A stretch of 64,000 nucleotides of DNA from JAPUEK01 sp963815355 (GTDB lineage Bacteria; Pseudomonadota; Alphaproteobacteria; Rhodobacterales; Rhodobacteraceae): assembly GCA_963815355.1 (NCBI GenBank), contig CAWFGJ010000005.1:62001-126000 (forward strand), written 5' to 3'. This document shows, one piece after another, positions 54,198 through 63,092 of this stretch. A program made the position numbers and the translations under genes. The notes under the pieces are model-generated. The model had not been told where the DNA came from. It worked only from the letters and a program-made list of their open reading frames with translations, and ran no database searches. Position 1 is the first letter of the stretch; each line of letters opens with the position of its first letter.

Positions 54198-54592
54198 GCT
54201 ATCACGCGGCGGCAGCGCTTCAGGCGGCGGTGTTTCAACGGCTTTCGGGCTTTGCTGCGCTTGCCGGGGTCGCGATCCTGGATGCCATGCCGCCTGGGAC
54301 GGCACCGGGCAGCTTTGTCTTGCTGGGGCCAGAGGTGGTGGTGGATCAGTCCGACGCCTCTGGCCCGGGGGCCGAGCACCGTTTTGACATCGCGGTGATC
54401 AGCGACGCAAGCGGGTTTCTGGCCGCCAAGGTCATCGCGGGCGCGGTGTCGGAGGCGCTGACCGACGCGCCGATGACCCTGACGCAGGGCCATCTGGTCT
54501 CAACCGGGTTTGTCCGCGCCCGCGCCCGACGGCTGGGCGAGGGCGAGACGCGCCGCATTGATCTGACCTTTCGCGCCCGGATCGGGTTTTAG
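54194..54592 (+). CDS. GTA g8, tail terminator-like protein (DUF3168)
   Basis: A 132-residue protein of the DUF3168 family, found in siphophages as a tail terminator or tail-completion protein; core SFVLLGPEVVVDQS and HRFDIAVISDASGFLAAK. It overlaps g7 by four bases and ends 64 bases before g9. Confidence 0.85.
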   Translation: MSYHAAAALQAAVFQRLSGFAALAGVAILDAMPPGTAPGSFVLLGPEVVVDQSDASGPGAEHRFDIAVISDASGFLAAKVIAGAVSEALTDAPMTLTQGHLVSTGFVRARARRLGEGETRRIDLTFRARIGF

Positions 54593-54656
54593 CCCTTCCC
54601 GCACGGCGGGCGATGCCGGGGCGTTTCCCGGCGGCATTTTCAGACGGAGAAGACAG

Positions 54657-55070
54657 ATGGCAGTGCAAAACGGCAAGGACCTGTTGATCAAGGTCGATTT
54701 GACGGGCGATGGCCAGTTTCAGACCGTCGCGGGCTTGCGGGCCTCGCGGATCAGTTTCAATGCCGAAACGGTGGATGTGACCTCGCTGGAAAGTGCCGGC
54801 GGCTGGCGCGAGTTGTTGGCCGGGGCCGGGGTCAAGACCGCCGCGATCTCGGGCTCGGGCGTCTTTCGCGATGCCGCGACCGACGAGCGCGCGCGCCAGA
54901 TCTTCTTTGATGCCGAGATGCCCGACTTTCAGGTCGTGGTGCCCGATTTTGGCGTGGTTGAAGGCCCGTTCCAGATCACCGGAATCGAGTATTCCGGCAG
55001 CCATAACGGCGAGGCGACCTATGAGATGACGCTGGCCTCGGCGGGGCAGCTGACCTTTACGGCGCTGTGA
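54657..55070 (+). CDS. GTA g9, major tail tube protein
   Basis: A 137-residue tail tube subunit (TP901-1/lambda-like): NGKDLLIKVDLTGDGQFQTV, a VTSLESAGGWRELLAGAG middle, and a repeated-strand C-terminus (EATYEMTLASAGQL). Stacked rings of this protein form the tail. AGACGGAGAAGACAG just upstream supplies the ribosome site. The stop overlaps the original g10 ATG (ATGA at 55070). Confidence 0.88.
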   Translation: MAVQNGKDLLIKVDLTGDGQFQTVAGLRASRISFNAETVDVTSLESAGGWRELLAGAGVKTAAISGSGVFRDAATDERARQIFFDAEMPDFQVVVPDFGVVEGPFQITGIEYSGSHNGEATYEMTLASAGQLTFTAL

Positions 55071-55093
55071 TGGCGAACCCCTAAGCCGGAGAA

Positions 55094-55390
55094 GTGGCGG
55101 TCTGGCTGGACGGCCAGCGCCACGTCGCCAAGTTGACACTGGGGGCGCTTGCCGAGCTGGAAACGGCGCTGGAGGTCGGCACGCTGTTCGATCTGGTCGA
55201 ACGGTTTGAGGGGCGGCGTTTTTCCACCCGCGATGTGCTGGCCTTGCTGGTGGCGGGTCTGCGCGGGGGCGGCTGGTCCGGTTCTGCCGCCGATCTGCGC
55301 TGCGTGGAAATTGGCGGCGGCCCCTTGGGTGCGGCACGGGCGGCGGCGGAACTCTTGGCGCGCGCATTCGCGCTGCCCGGTGAGCCATGA
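55094..55390 (+). CDS. GTA g10, tail-assembly chaperone-like protein, start altered by an upstream TAA
   Basis: A 98-residue protein (VWLDGQRHVAKLTLGALAELE and a RDVLALLVAGLRGGG core) of the GTA g10 family. The frame ancestrally begins at ATG 55070, overlapping the g9 stop, and reads MANP-TAA-AGEVAVW: the TAA at 55082-55084 is codon 5. The rest of the frame is open and family-like, so the reported start is the first downstream start codon, GTG 55094, with GGAGAA two bases before it. The homologue's usual MANP..GEV start supports the view that a stop was introduced. Expression may depend on reinitiation. Confidence 0.7.
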   Translation: MAVWLDGQRHVAKLTLGALAELETALEVGTLFDLVERFEGRRFSTRDVLALLVAGLRGGGWSGSAADLRCVEIGGGPLGAARAAAELLARAFALPGEP

Positions 55391-55602
55391 CCCAGGCGGA
55401 CCGCGCGCTTGACTGGCCGGGGCTGCTGCGGGCGGGCCTTGGCCGGCTGGGTCTGGCCCCAGAGGCGTTCTGGCGACTGACCCCGCTGGAACTGAAATTG
55501 ATGTTGGGGGTGGAGGCGCTGTCGCCCCCCCTGACAAGGGCGCGGCTGGAGGAACTGGCCACCGCCTTCCCCGATCACCAGAAAGGCGCTGCGGATGTCT
55601 GA
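55387..55602 (+). CDS. GTA g10.1, small tail-assembly chaperone (TIGR02216 family)
   Basis: A 71-residue protein. The LTPLELKLMLG segment and the size match the TIGR02216/rcc01693-like family that follows g10 in RcGTA, believed to act with it as a tail-assembly chaperone. It overlaps g10 by four bases and g11 by eight. Confidence 0.82.
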   Translation: MTQADRALDWPGLLRAGLGRLGLAPEAFWRLTPLELKLMLGVEALSPPLTRARLEELATAFPDHQKGAADV

Positions 55603-56248
55603 AATCGAAGACCTGCAAGATCAGATCGCGGCCCTTGAGGCCACCATGTCCGGTGCGACCGGCATGGCCTCGGCCTTTGAGGGGGAATTGTCGCGGATGC
55701 GGGACAGCCTGGTCTTCACCGGGCGTGAGGTGAATACACAGTCCACCGGGATCGGCGGCGGGTTGCGCCATGCCTTTGACGGATTGGTCTTTGACGGACT
55801 GAAGCTAAGCGATGCGCTTAAATCCGTGGCCCAGACCATGATCGACACGGTCTATGGCATCGCCATGCGGCCGGTGCAAAACGCAGTCGGCGGCTTTGTG
55901 GCCAATGGGATCAATGGCTTGCTTAGCGGGATGATGCCCTTTGAACGCGGCGGGGCTTTTGCCCAAGGCCGGGTGATGCCCTTTGCCAAGGGCGGGGTCG
56001 TGGCCTCGCCCACCCCGTTTGCCATGCGCGGCGGCACCGGGTTGATGGGCGAGGCCGGGCCGGAGGCGATCATGCCGCTGGCGCGCGGGGCGGATGGCCG
56101 GCTGGGGGTGCAGACCTCAGGCGGCGGGCGGGCGGTGACGGTGGTGATGAACATTTCCACCCCCGATGTGCAGGGCTTTCAACGCAGCCAAAGTCAACTT
56201 GCGGCCCAAGCCACGCGCATGCTGGCGCGCGGCCAACGAAACCGGTGA
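55595..56248 (+). CDS. GTA g11, short tape measure protein
   Basis: A 217-residue helical protein ending in the Gly-rich block FERGGAFAQGRVMPFAKGGVV and MGEAGPEAIMPLARG typical of tape measure proteins. The length sets tail length; it is much shorter than in phages (600 or more), in line with the short GTA tail. Overlaps g10.1. Confidence 0.88.
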   Translation: MSEIEDLQDQIAALEATMSGATGMASAFEGELSRMRDSLVFTGREVNTQSTGIGGGLRHAFDGLVFDGLKLSDALKSVAQTMIDTVYGIAMRPVQNAVGGFVANGINGLLSGMMPFERGGAFAQGRVMPFAKGGVVASPTPFAMRGGTGLMGEAGPEAIMPLARGADGRLGVQTSGGGRAVTVVMNISTPDVQGFQRSQSQLAAQATRMLARGQRNR

Positions 56249-56257
56249 GGGCAAGAC

Positions 56258-56890
56258 ATGGCATTTCACGACATCCGATTTCCCGCCAACCTAAGCCTCG
56301 GCGCACTTGGCGGCCCCGAACGGCGCACCGAGATTGTCACCCTCGCCAACGGGTTTGAAGAGCGCAACACCCCGTGGGAACATTCCCGTCGCCATTATGA
56401 CGCGGGCCTCGGGCTGCGCGGCCCCGATGATCTGGACCAGCTTTTGGCGTTCTTTGAGGCCCGCCGTGGCCAGTTGCACGCCTTTCGCTGGAAAGACTGG
56501 GCTGATTTCCGGTCCTGCAAGCCGTCGCGCGGGATCGACCCGCTGGATCAGCGCATCGGGGTGGGCAACGCCGTTGCCCGCGATTTCCAGCTGCAAAAGC
56601 GCTATCTGTCCGGCGATGCGGCCTATCTCCGCCCGATCCTTAAGCCGGTCTTCGGCACGGTCAAAGTCGCCCTGGCGGGTGACCCAAAGGTGGAAGGACT
56701 GGAGTTTTCGGTCGACCACACCCGCGGCATCGTCACCTTTGTTGATCCGCCGGATATCGGCACGATCATTTCCGCAGGCTTTGAATTCGACGTGCCGGTG
56801 CGCTTTGACACCGACCGGATTCAAATCTCCATGACCTCCTTCCGCGCGGGGGAGGTCCCGACTGTCCCGGTAATCGAGGTGCGGATATGA
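56258..56890 (+). CDS. GTA g12, distal tail protein (DUF2460)
   Basis: A 210-residue DUF2460 protein: FPANLSLGALGGPERRTEI, the conserved FFEARRGQLHAFRWKDWADF, and GIDPLDQRIGVGNAVARDFQ. It is thought to form the tail tip base. The start lies nine bases after g11, and the stop overlaps g13 by four bases. Confidence 0.9.
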   Translation: MAFHDIRFPANLSLGALGGPERRTEIVTLANGFEERNTPWEHSRRHYDAGLGLRGPDDLDQLLAFFEARRGQLHAFRWKDWADFRSCKPSRGIDPLDQRIGVGNAVARDFQLQKRYLSGDAAYLRPILKPVFGTVKVALAGDPKVEGLEFSVDHTRGIVTFVDPPDIGTIISAGFEFDVPVRFDTDRIQISMTSFRAGEVPTVPVIEVRI

Positions 56891-57771
56891 GCGAGCAGAC
56901 GTTGAACGATCACCTCGGCGCGGCCGTCACCACGGTTTGCCGGGCTTGGGCGGTGACGCGGCCCGATGGGCAGGTGCTGGGCTTTACCGACCATGACGGC
57001 GACCTTGCCTTTGACGACTTCGTCTTTGCGGCAAGCTCTGGCCTGACCGCGCGGGCCTTGCAGCAAACGACCGGGCTGTCGGTGGACAATTCCGAGGCGA
57101 TTGGCGCGCTCAGTTCCGCCGCTGTGTCCGAGGATGACCTTGCGGCAGGGCGCTTTGACGGGGCCGAGGTGCGCTGCTGGCTGGTCAACTGGGCCGACAC
57201 CGCGCAACGGCTAGAGCAGTTCCGCGGCAATTTCGGGGAAATCACCCGCAGTGCGGGCCGCTTTCGGGTGGAACTGCGCGGCCTGACCGAACGGCTGAAC
57301 CTGCCGATCGGACGTGCCTATCAGGCGGGCTGCGGCGCGGTCTTGGGTGATGCGCGCTGCGGCTTTGACCTTAACACCCCCGGCTATCAGTTTGACGCCG
57401 TGCTGAGCGGGTTTACCGATCAGGGGGATCTGGTGCTTTCGGGCGTAGACGGCCCGGCGGATGGCTGGTTTGAGCGCGGTTTGCTGACGGTGTTGCAAGG
57501 CGATGCGGCGGGCCTTGCAGGCCTTGTCAAGTCTGACACCCAAACGCCCGAGGGCCGCCAGATCACGCTGTGGCACGGCTTGGGCGCGGCCTTGGCCCCC
57601 GGTGATCTGCTGCGCGTGACGGCGGGCTGCGACCGCACTGCAACCACCTGCCGTGCCAAATTCGATAACTTCCTGAACTTTCGCGGCTTTCCGCATATTC
57701 CGGGCGAAGACTGGATGGCCTCTTACCCTGTCTCTGGCCAGCCCAATGACGGTGGGAGCCTTGGGCGATGA
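56887..57771 (+). CDS. GTA g13, baseplate hub-type protein (DUF2163)
   Basis: A 294-residue DUF2163 protein. Landmarks are VCRAWAVTRPDGQVLGFTDH at the N-terminus, WADTAQRLEQFRGNFGEI, and the C-terminal cysteine-rich segment GCDRTATTCRAKFDNFLNF with GEDWMASYP. Related proteins carry an iron-sulfur cluster through such cysteines. It overlaps g12 and g14 by four bases. Confidence 0.9.
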   Translation: MSEQTLNDHLGAAVTTVCRAWAVTRPDGQVLGFTDHDGDLAFDDFVFAASSGLTARALQQTTGLSVDNSEAIGALSSAAVSEDDLAAGRFDGAEVRCWLVNWADTAQRLEQFRGNFGEITRSAGRFRVELRGLTERLNLPIGRAYQAGCGAVLGDARCGFDLNTPGYQFDAVLSGFTDQGDLVLSGVDGPADGWFERGLLTVLQGDAAGLAGLVKSDTQTPEGRQITLWHGLGAALAPGDLLRVTAGCDRTATTCRAKFDNFLNFRGFPHIPGEDWMASYPVSGQPNDGGSLGR

Positions 57772-58202
57772 CCCAAGGCGCGCGGGTGGTCGCCGCGGCG
57801 CGCGGTTGGATCGGTACGCCCTACCTGCACCAAGCCTCATGCAAAGGGGCGGGCACCGATTGCCTTGGCCTGCTGCGGGGTCTTTGGCGTGAGTTCTACG
57901 GGGCTGAACCCGAAACCTTGCCCGCCTACACCGCCGACTGGGCCGAACCCTCGGGCCGCGAAATCCTGCTGGAGGCCACGCAGCGCCTGCTGACCGCCGC
58001 CCCGGCCGAGCAACCCGGTGACATCTTGCTGTTTCGAATGCGTGAGGGGGCTGTCGCCAAACATCTGGGCATCGCCTCTGCCGTCGGCGGCGATGCCCGC
58101 TTCATCCATGCCTATACCGGACACGGGGTTATCGAGAGCCCCCTGTCAGAGCCGTGGCGGCGCAAGATCGTCGCTCGGTTTCGTTTTCCTGAAGGGGGTT
58201 GA
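57768..58202 (+). CDS. GTA g14, NlpC/P60 cell-wall peptidase
   Basis: A 144-residue peptidase of the NlpC/P60 type. Catalytic Cys32 lies in GTDCLGLLRG; the His is in KHLGIAS. It probably cuts recipient or host peptidoglycan when the tail contacts the cell. Overlaps g13 by four bases; g15 starts three bases after its stop. Confidence 0.9.
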   Translation: MTQGARVVAAARGWIGTPYLHQASCKGAGTDCLGLLRGLWREFYGAEPETLPAYTADWAEPSGREILLEATQRLLTAAPAEQPGDILLFRMREGAVAKHLGIASAVGGDARFIHAYTGHGVIESPLSEPWRRKIVARFRFPEGG

Positions 58203-58205
58203 TCT

Positions 58206-61200
58206 ATGGCCACGCTCGTCTTGTCGGCAGTCGGTGCCTCGCTGGGGGCGGGGTTTGGGGGCACGGTGCTGGGGCTGTCGGGCGCTGTCATCGGCCGCGC
58301 GGTGGGGGCCACGCTGGGCCGTGTCATCGACCAGCGCGTCATGGGCAGTGGCTCGGATGCGGTCGAGGTGGGCCGCGTCGAACGCTTTACCCTGATGGGC
58401 GCGAGTGAGGGCGCACCCCTGACCCGCGTCTGGGGCAGGATGCGCGTGGCGGGGCAGGTGATCTGGGCCACGCGCTTTCAGGAAAACGTCACCCGCAGCG
58501 GTGGCGGCAAAGGGGCCCCGCAACCGCGCAGCGATCAGTTTTCCTATTCGCTCAGCCTCGCGATTGCCCTGTGCGAAGGCCAGATCACCAGCCTTGGCCG
58601 AGTGTGGGCGGACGGCAATGAGATCGCCAAATCCTCGCTGACGCTGCGGGTCTATCCCGGTGATGAGGCGCAATTGCCCGACCCCAAGATCGCTGCCGTC
58701 GAAGGGGCAGGGGCCGCGCCCAGTTATCGCGGCGTGGCCTATGTGGTGATCGAAGATCTCGATCTGTCGCGGTTCGGCAACCGCGTCCCGCAGTTCTCGT
58801 TTGAGGTGCTGCGCGCCGCCCAAGGCCCCGCCGCCGCCGCCGCCCCGCCGCTTTCTACCACGATTCCGGGTGTTTGCCTGATCCCCGGCACCGGAGAATA
58901 CGCGCTGGCGACCACCCCGGTGCATTACGATTATGGCCCCGGCGTCAGCCAATCCGCCAACGTTCACAGTGCGGGCGAGGCCACGGATTTCACCGTGTCC
59001 TTGCAACAACTGGCCGAAGAGGTGCCGGGCGCGGGGGCGGTCTCGCTGGTGGTGTCGTGGTTTGGCGACGATCTGCGCTGCGGCCAGTGCAGCCTGCGGC
59101 CAAAGGTCGAACAAACCACCCATGACGGGGTGGGCATGCCGTGGCGGGCTGGCGGCATCACCCGTGGCTCAGCCCAGCCTGTGCCGCAGCTTGAAGGCCG
59201 CCCCGTCTACGGCGGCACTCCCGCCGACCGTTCGGTGATCGAGGCGATTGCCGCGCTGAACGCCAAGGGTAAGGATGTGACCTTCTACCCGTTCCTGCTC
59301 ATGGATCAGCTGTCGCCCAACACCCGCCCCGATCCGTGGTCCGATGCGACCAGCCAGCCGGCCCTGCCGTGGCGCGGGCGCATCACGCTGTCCCAAGCGC
59401 CGGGCCGCGCGGGCAGCCCCGACCGCACCGCCGCCGCCGCGGCCGAGGTTGCGGCGTTCTTCGGCGCCGCCACCCCGGCGCATTTCAACGTCGCGTCGGG
59501 CAATATCACCTATTCCGGCCCCGCCGACTGGGGCTATCGCCGCTTTATCCTGCACTATGCCACGCTCTGCGCGCTCGCGGGCGGGGTTGAGGCGTTCTGC
59601 ATCGGCTCTGAGATGCGCAGCCTGACCCAGATCCGCGGCGTGGGCGACAGCTTTCCCGCAGTCACCGCCCTCAAGGCGCTGGCGCAGGACGTGCGCCAGA
59701 TCCTCGGGCCCAATGTCAAAATCAGCTATGCCGCTGACTGGTCAGAATATTTCGGCCACCACGTGGATGACAACGTCTACTTCCACCTTGACCCACTTTG
59801 GTCCGATCCGGCCATCGACTTTATCGGCATCGACAATTACATGCCCGTCGCCGACTGGCGTGACGGCTTGGCCCATGCCGATGCGACCTGGCCCGCGATC
59901 CACGACCTTGGTTACCTGACCGCCAATATTGCCGGGGGCGAGGGCTTTGACTGGTATTACGACGGCCCCGAGGGCGAGGCCGCGCAACGGCGAAAACCCA
60001 TTGAGGATGCCGAACATCAGGAACCCTGGGTCTACCGCTACAAAGACCTGCGGGGCTGGTGGTCCAACCCCCACCACGACCGCATTGGCGGGGTGCGCGC
60101 TGCGGTGCCTTCGGGTTGGGTGCCCGGCTCCAAACCCTTCCGCTTTACCGAGTTTGGCTGTGCGGCGGTGGATAAGGGCGCGAACCAGCCGAACCGGTTT
60201 CTCGATCTGAAATCCTCGGAATCGGGGCTGCCCAAATACTCCAGCGGGCGGCGCGACGACCTGATGCAGATGGCCTATCACCATGCCATTCACGCCTTCT
60301 GGACCGATCCGGCCAATAACCCGGTCGCGCTGACCTATGCCGGCACGATGCTCGATTTTGCCCATTCCACCGCCTGGGCTTGGGACGCGCGGCCCTTTCC
60401 CGCCTTTCCCGCCACCGAAAGCCTGTGGAGCGACGGGGCCAATTACGACACCGGCCACTGGCTGAATGGCCGCACGGCCAACCAGACCCTTGCCGCCGTG
60501 ATTGGCGATTTGTGCGCGGCCTCTGGCCTGCCGGACCCTGACTTGTCGCAGGCCCACGGTCTGGTGCGCGGCTATGCGCTGCGCGAGGTCGGTGCGGCGC
60601 GGGCCGCACTGCAACCATTGCTGCTTGCCGAGGGTGTGGATGCGGTCGAACGCGCCGGCCGCTTGCGCTTTGTCAAGCGGCGGGCAGGGGCCGTGACCCC
60701 GGTTGACCCGGCCGGTCTGGCCTTGGCGGAAGATCTGGACGGCAGCCTTGAGCTGACCCGAAGCGGGCTCTTCGACCGTCAGGATCGTTTGCGCCTGTCC
60801 TTTCCCGAAGCCGAGGGCGACTTTTCCATCCGCACCGTCGATGCCGTCTCGCCCGATGCCGTCACCGATGCCGTGTCAGATGCCGAGATGCCGCTTTTGC
60901 TGACCCGGGCCGAGGCGGTCTCCATGGCGGAACGCTGGCTGGCCGAGGCGCGGGTGGCCCGCGACGGCGCGCGCTTTGCCCTGCCGCCGTCGCTGACGCG
61001 GATCGGGGCAGGGGATGTGATCGCCTTGCAGGGCAAGACCTACCGCATTGACCGCATCGAACAATCCTCGTTGCAAATCGCCGAGGCCGTGCGGGTTGAG
61101 GCGGCGATCTATCAGCCCGCCGAGGTGGCGCGCCAGCCGCGCAACGCCACAGCCTATCAAGCCCCGCTGCCGGTGTTCGCGCAGTTTCTGGATCTGCCCT

Positions 61201-62096
61201 TGCTTACGGGCACAGAAATCGCCCACGCGCCTCATATTGCGGTTGCCGCCAAACCTTGGCCCGGCACGATTGGCCTTTGGTCTTCGGTCAGCGACGATGG
61301 CTACACGCTGAACACAAGGGCCGATCAGCCGGCCGTCATCGGCCGCACCCTGACCGCGCTTGCCGCCGCTGCCCCCGGTCGTTGGGACCGGGGCCCGGCG
61401 CTGGAGATCAGCGTCGAGACCGGCAGCCTATCCTCTGCCTCTGCCCTGTCGGTCTTTGCCGGGGCCAACGCGCTGGCGATCGGCGACGGCTCTTCCGGCC
61501 AGTGGGAGGTGCTGCAATTCACCGATGCCGCCCTCATCGCCCCCAAAACCTACGCCCTGTCCAACCGCCTGCGCGGCCAGCTTGGCACCGATGGCGTCCA
61601 GCCCACGGAATGGCCAGCGGGCAGCGTCGTGGTGCTGCTGGACAGCGCACTGCGCCAGATCGATCTGCCGCTTTCGGCGCGTGGGTTGGAGCGCTACTAC
61701 CGCATCGCCCCCTTGGATCGCGGCTATCAGGCAAACGATGCCGTCCAGCAGATTGCGGCCTTTGACGGCGTGGGCCTGCGCCCCTATCCGGTCTGCCACC
61801 TGCGCGCCAAAGGCCAGCCGGGGGCCGAGATCACGTTGAGCTGGGTGCGCCGCACAAGGATCGACGGCGACAGTTGGCAATCGGTCGAGGTGCCCTTGGG
61901 CGAGGACAGCGAATCCTACCGCGTCCGCGTGCTGGCGGGGGCGACGGTCTTGCGCGAACACCTCGTCTCCAGCCCAAACTGGGCCTATACCCTCGCCATG
62001 CAGGCGGCAGATACGGCCTCGGGCACGCTTAGCGTTGAGGTAGCCCAGCTTTCGCAACGCTTTGGGCCGGGCCCCGCGCGGGTCCTGATCCTGTGA
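58206..62096 (+). CDS. GTA g15, host-specificity megatron protein
   Basis: A 1296-residue protein that completes the baseplate and should bind the recipient surface. The N-terminal Gly-rich segment LGAGFGGTVLGLSGAVIGRA is followed by hub-like domains, a TIM-barrel glycoside-hydrolase-like domain (about residues 420-740: EAFCIGSEMRSLTQIRGV, VDDNVYFHLDPLW and FTEFGCAAVDKG) and several beta-sandwich repeats to the C-terminus. Last GTA structural gene; cysE follows after 87 bases. Confidence 0.93.
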   Translation: MATLVLSAVGASLGAGFGGTVLGLSGAVIGRAVGATLGRVIDQRVMGSGSDAVEVGRVERFTLMGASEGAPLTRVWGRMRVAGQVIWATRFQENVTRSGGGKGAPQPRSDQFSYSLSLAIALCEGQITSLGRVWADGNEIAKSSLTLRVYPGDEAQLPDPKIAAVEGAGAAPSYRGVAYVVIEDLDLSRFGNRVPQFSFEVLRAAQGPAAAAAPPLSTTIPGVCLIPGTGEYALATTPVHYDYGPGVSQSANVHSAGEATDFTVSLQQLAEEVPGAGAVSLVVSWFGDDLRCGQCSLRPKVEQTTHDGVGMPWRAGGITRGSAQPVPQLEGRPVYGGTPADRSVIEAIAALNAKGKDVTFYPFLLMDQLSPNTRPDPWSDATSQPALPWRGRITLSQAPGRAGSPDRTAAAAAEVAAFFGAATPAHFNVASGNITYSGPADWGYRRFILHYATLCALAGGVEAFCIGSEMRSLTQIRGVGDSFPAVTALKALAQDVRQILGPNVKISYAADWSEYFGHHVDDNVYFHLDPLWSDPAIDFIGIDNYMPVADWRDGLAHADATWPAIHDLGYLTANIAGGEGFDWYYDGPEGEAAQRRKPIEDAEHQEPWVYRYKDLRGWWSNPHHDRIGGVRAAVPSGWVPGSKPFRFTEFGCAAVDKGANQPNRFLDLKSSESGLPKYSSGRRDDLMQMAYHHAIHAFWTDPANNPVALTYAGTMLDFAHSTAWAWDARPFPAFPATESLWSDGANYDTGHWLNGRTANQTLAAVIGDLCAASGLPDPDLSQAHGLVRGYALREVGAARAALQPLLLAEGVDAVERAGRLRFVKRRAGAVTPVDPAGLALAEDLDGSLELTRSGLFDRQDRLRLSFPEAEGDFSIRTVDAVSPDAVTDAVSDAEMPLLLTRAEAVSMAERWLAEARVARDGARFALPPSLTRIGAGDVIALQGKTYRIDRIEQSSLQIAEAVRVEAAIYQPAEVARQPRNATAYQAPLPVFAQFLDLPLLTGTEIAHAPHIAVAAKPWPGTIGLWSSVSDDGYTLNTRADQPAVIGRTLTALAAAAPGRWDRGPALEISVETGSLSSASALSVFAGANALAIGDGSSGQWEVLQFTDAALIAPKTYALSNRLRGQLGTDGVQPTEWPAGSVVVLLDSALRQIDLPLSARGLERYYRIAPLDRGYQANDAVQQIAAFDGVGLRPYPVCHLRAKGQPGAEITLSWVRRTRIDGDSWQSVEVPLGEDSESYRVRVLAGATVLREHLVSSPNWAYTLAMQAADTASGTLSVEVAQLSQRFGPGPARVLIL

Positions 62097-62183
62097 CAGC
62101 CCCCCACGGTGACGTGACGAAACCTCCACTTTTGATGGGTCATACCCTGTGCTATTCTGAACGCTCAAACGGAGGGACACAGC

Positions 62184-62993
62184 GTGTTCGAAACCAAAGC
62201 CAAGCTGAGCCACGTCGATCCGGTCTGGACCCGCGTCCGCGAAGAAGCCTTCGAGATGGTCAACGCCGAACCCTTGCTGGGCGGCCTTATCCATTCCAGC
62301 CTGTTGCACCACCCCACGCTGGAACGCGCACTCGCCTACCGCTTTTCGATGAAGCTGGCCTCGGGCGAGATGAGCGAGCAGATCTTGCGCGAAATCGCGG
62401 ATGAGGCCTATGAAAACGACCCCGCGCTTGGCCAATCCGCGCGGGCTGACCTGACAGCGGTTCTGGACCGTGACCCGGCCTGCCACCGCTTTATCCAGCC
62501 GATGCTGTTCTTCAAGGGCTTCCAGGCGGTTCAGGCCTACCGCGTGGGCCATTGGCTTTGGCAGCACGGGCGCAAGGACATGGCCTATTTCGTGCAGATG
62601 CGCGTGTCCGAGGCCTTTGGCGTCGATATCCACCCCGCCGCCCGCGTCGGGCGCGGCATCATGATTGACCATGCCCATTCCATCGTCATCGGCGAAACGG
62701 CCGTCGTTGGCGATAACGTCTCGATGCTGCATTCCGTCACCCTTGGCGGCACCGGCAAAGAAGACGGCGACCGCCACCCAAAGATCGGCGACGGCGTGCT
62801 GATCGGCGCGGGGGCCAAGGTGTTGGGCAATATCCACGTCGGCCACTGCTCGCGCATCGCGGCGGGCTCTGTCGTGCTGCAGGACGTGCCGCATAACAAG
62901 ACCGTCGCCGGCGTTCCGGCCCGCGTGGTGGGTGAAGCAGGCTGTTCGCAACCCTCAGTCACCATGGACCAACTGATCAAGGGCGAGATATGA
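62184..62993 (+). CDS. cysE: Serine O-acetyltransferase
   Basis: A 269-residue left-handed beta-helix acetyltransferase: helical N-terminal domain, then hexapeptide repeats in DIHPAARVGRGIMIDHAH, SVTLGGTGKEDGDRHPKIGDG and GAGAKVLGNIHVG. It makes O-acetylserine for cysteine synthesis. cysE next to g15 is a conserved feature of the RcGTA locus. An own promoter before it is possible but the elements are poor. Confidence 0.95.
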   Translation: MFETKAKLSHVDPVWTRVREEAFEMVNAEPLLGGLIHSSLLHHPTLERALAYRFSMKLASGEMSEQILREIADEAYENDPALGQSARADLTAVLDRDPACHRFIQPMLFFKGFQAVQAYRVGHWLWQHGRKDMAYFVQMRVSEAFGVDIHPAARVGRGIMIDHAHSIVIGETAVVGDNVSMLHSVTLGGTGKEDGDRHPKIGDGVLIGAGAKVLGNIHVGHCSRIAAGSVVLQDVPHNKTVAGVPARVVGEAGCSQPSVTMDQLIKGEI

Positions 62994-63015
62994 TCACATC
63001 TTCCCGGTTGAAACC

Positions 63016-63047
63016 AAAACGCCCGAAGCGAAAGCTCCGGGCGTTTT
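63016..63047 (+). terminator. Intrinsic terminator of cysE
   Basis: Ten-base-pair stem AAAACGCCCG / CGGGCGTTTT with an inner AGC-GAAA-GCT hairpin, followed by GTGTTTTT. It starts 23 bases after the cysE stop and also lies downstream of the convergent E2 gene, so it may serve both. Confidence 0.85.
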
Positions 63048-63092
63048 GTGTTTTTATATCAGGGCCTTATGGCAAGACCCTGATGTGACACC

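Larger units (their letters stand above)
48148..62096 (+). other. RcGTA-type gene transfer agent head-tail cluster, g1 to g15
   Basis: All genes known from the Rhodobacter capsulatus GTA structural cluster are present in the same order and orientation: g1, g2, g3, g3.5, g4, g5, g6, g7, g8, g9, g10, g10.1, g11, g12, g13, g14, g15. Most neighbours overlap or nearly touch. There is no integrase, replication or lysis gene, as expected for a GTA, which packages host DNA. Lysis, head-spike, tail-fibre and gafA genes are normally elsewhere on the chromosome. The cluster looks functional apart from the g10 start problem. Confidence 0.95.

Noticed and set aside
62132..62158. Possible promoter before cysE (TTGATG, 15 bases, TATTCT)
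   Set aside because: The spacer is too short for a good sigma-70 promoter and no other support is visible.
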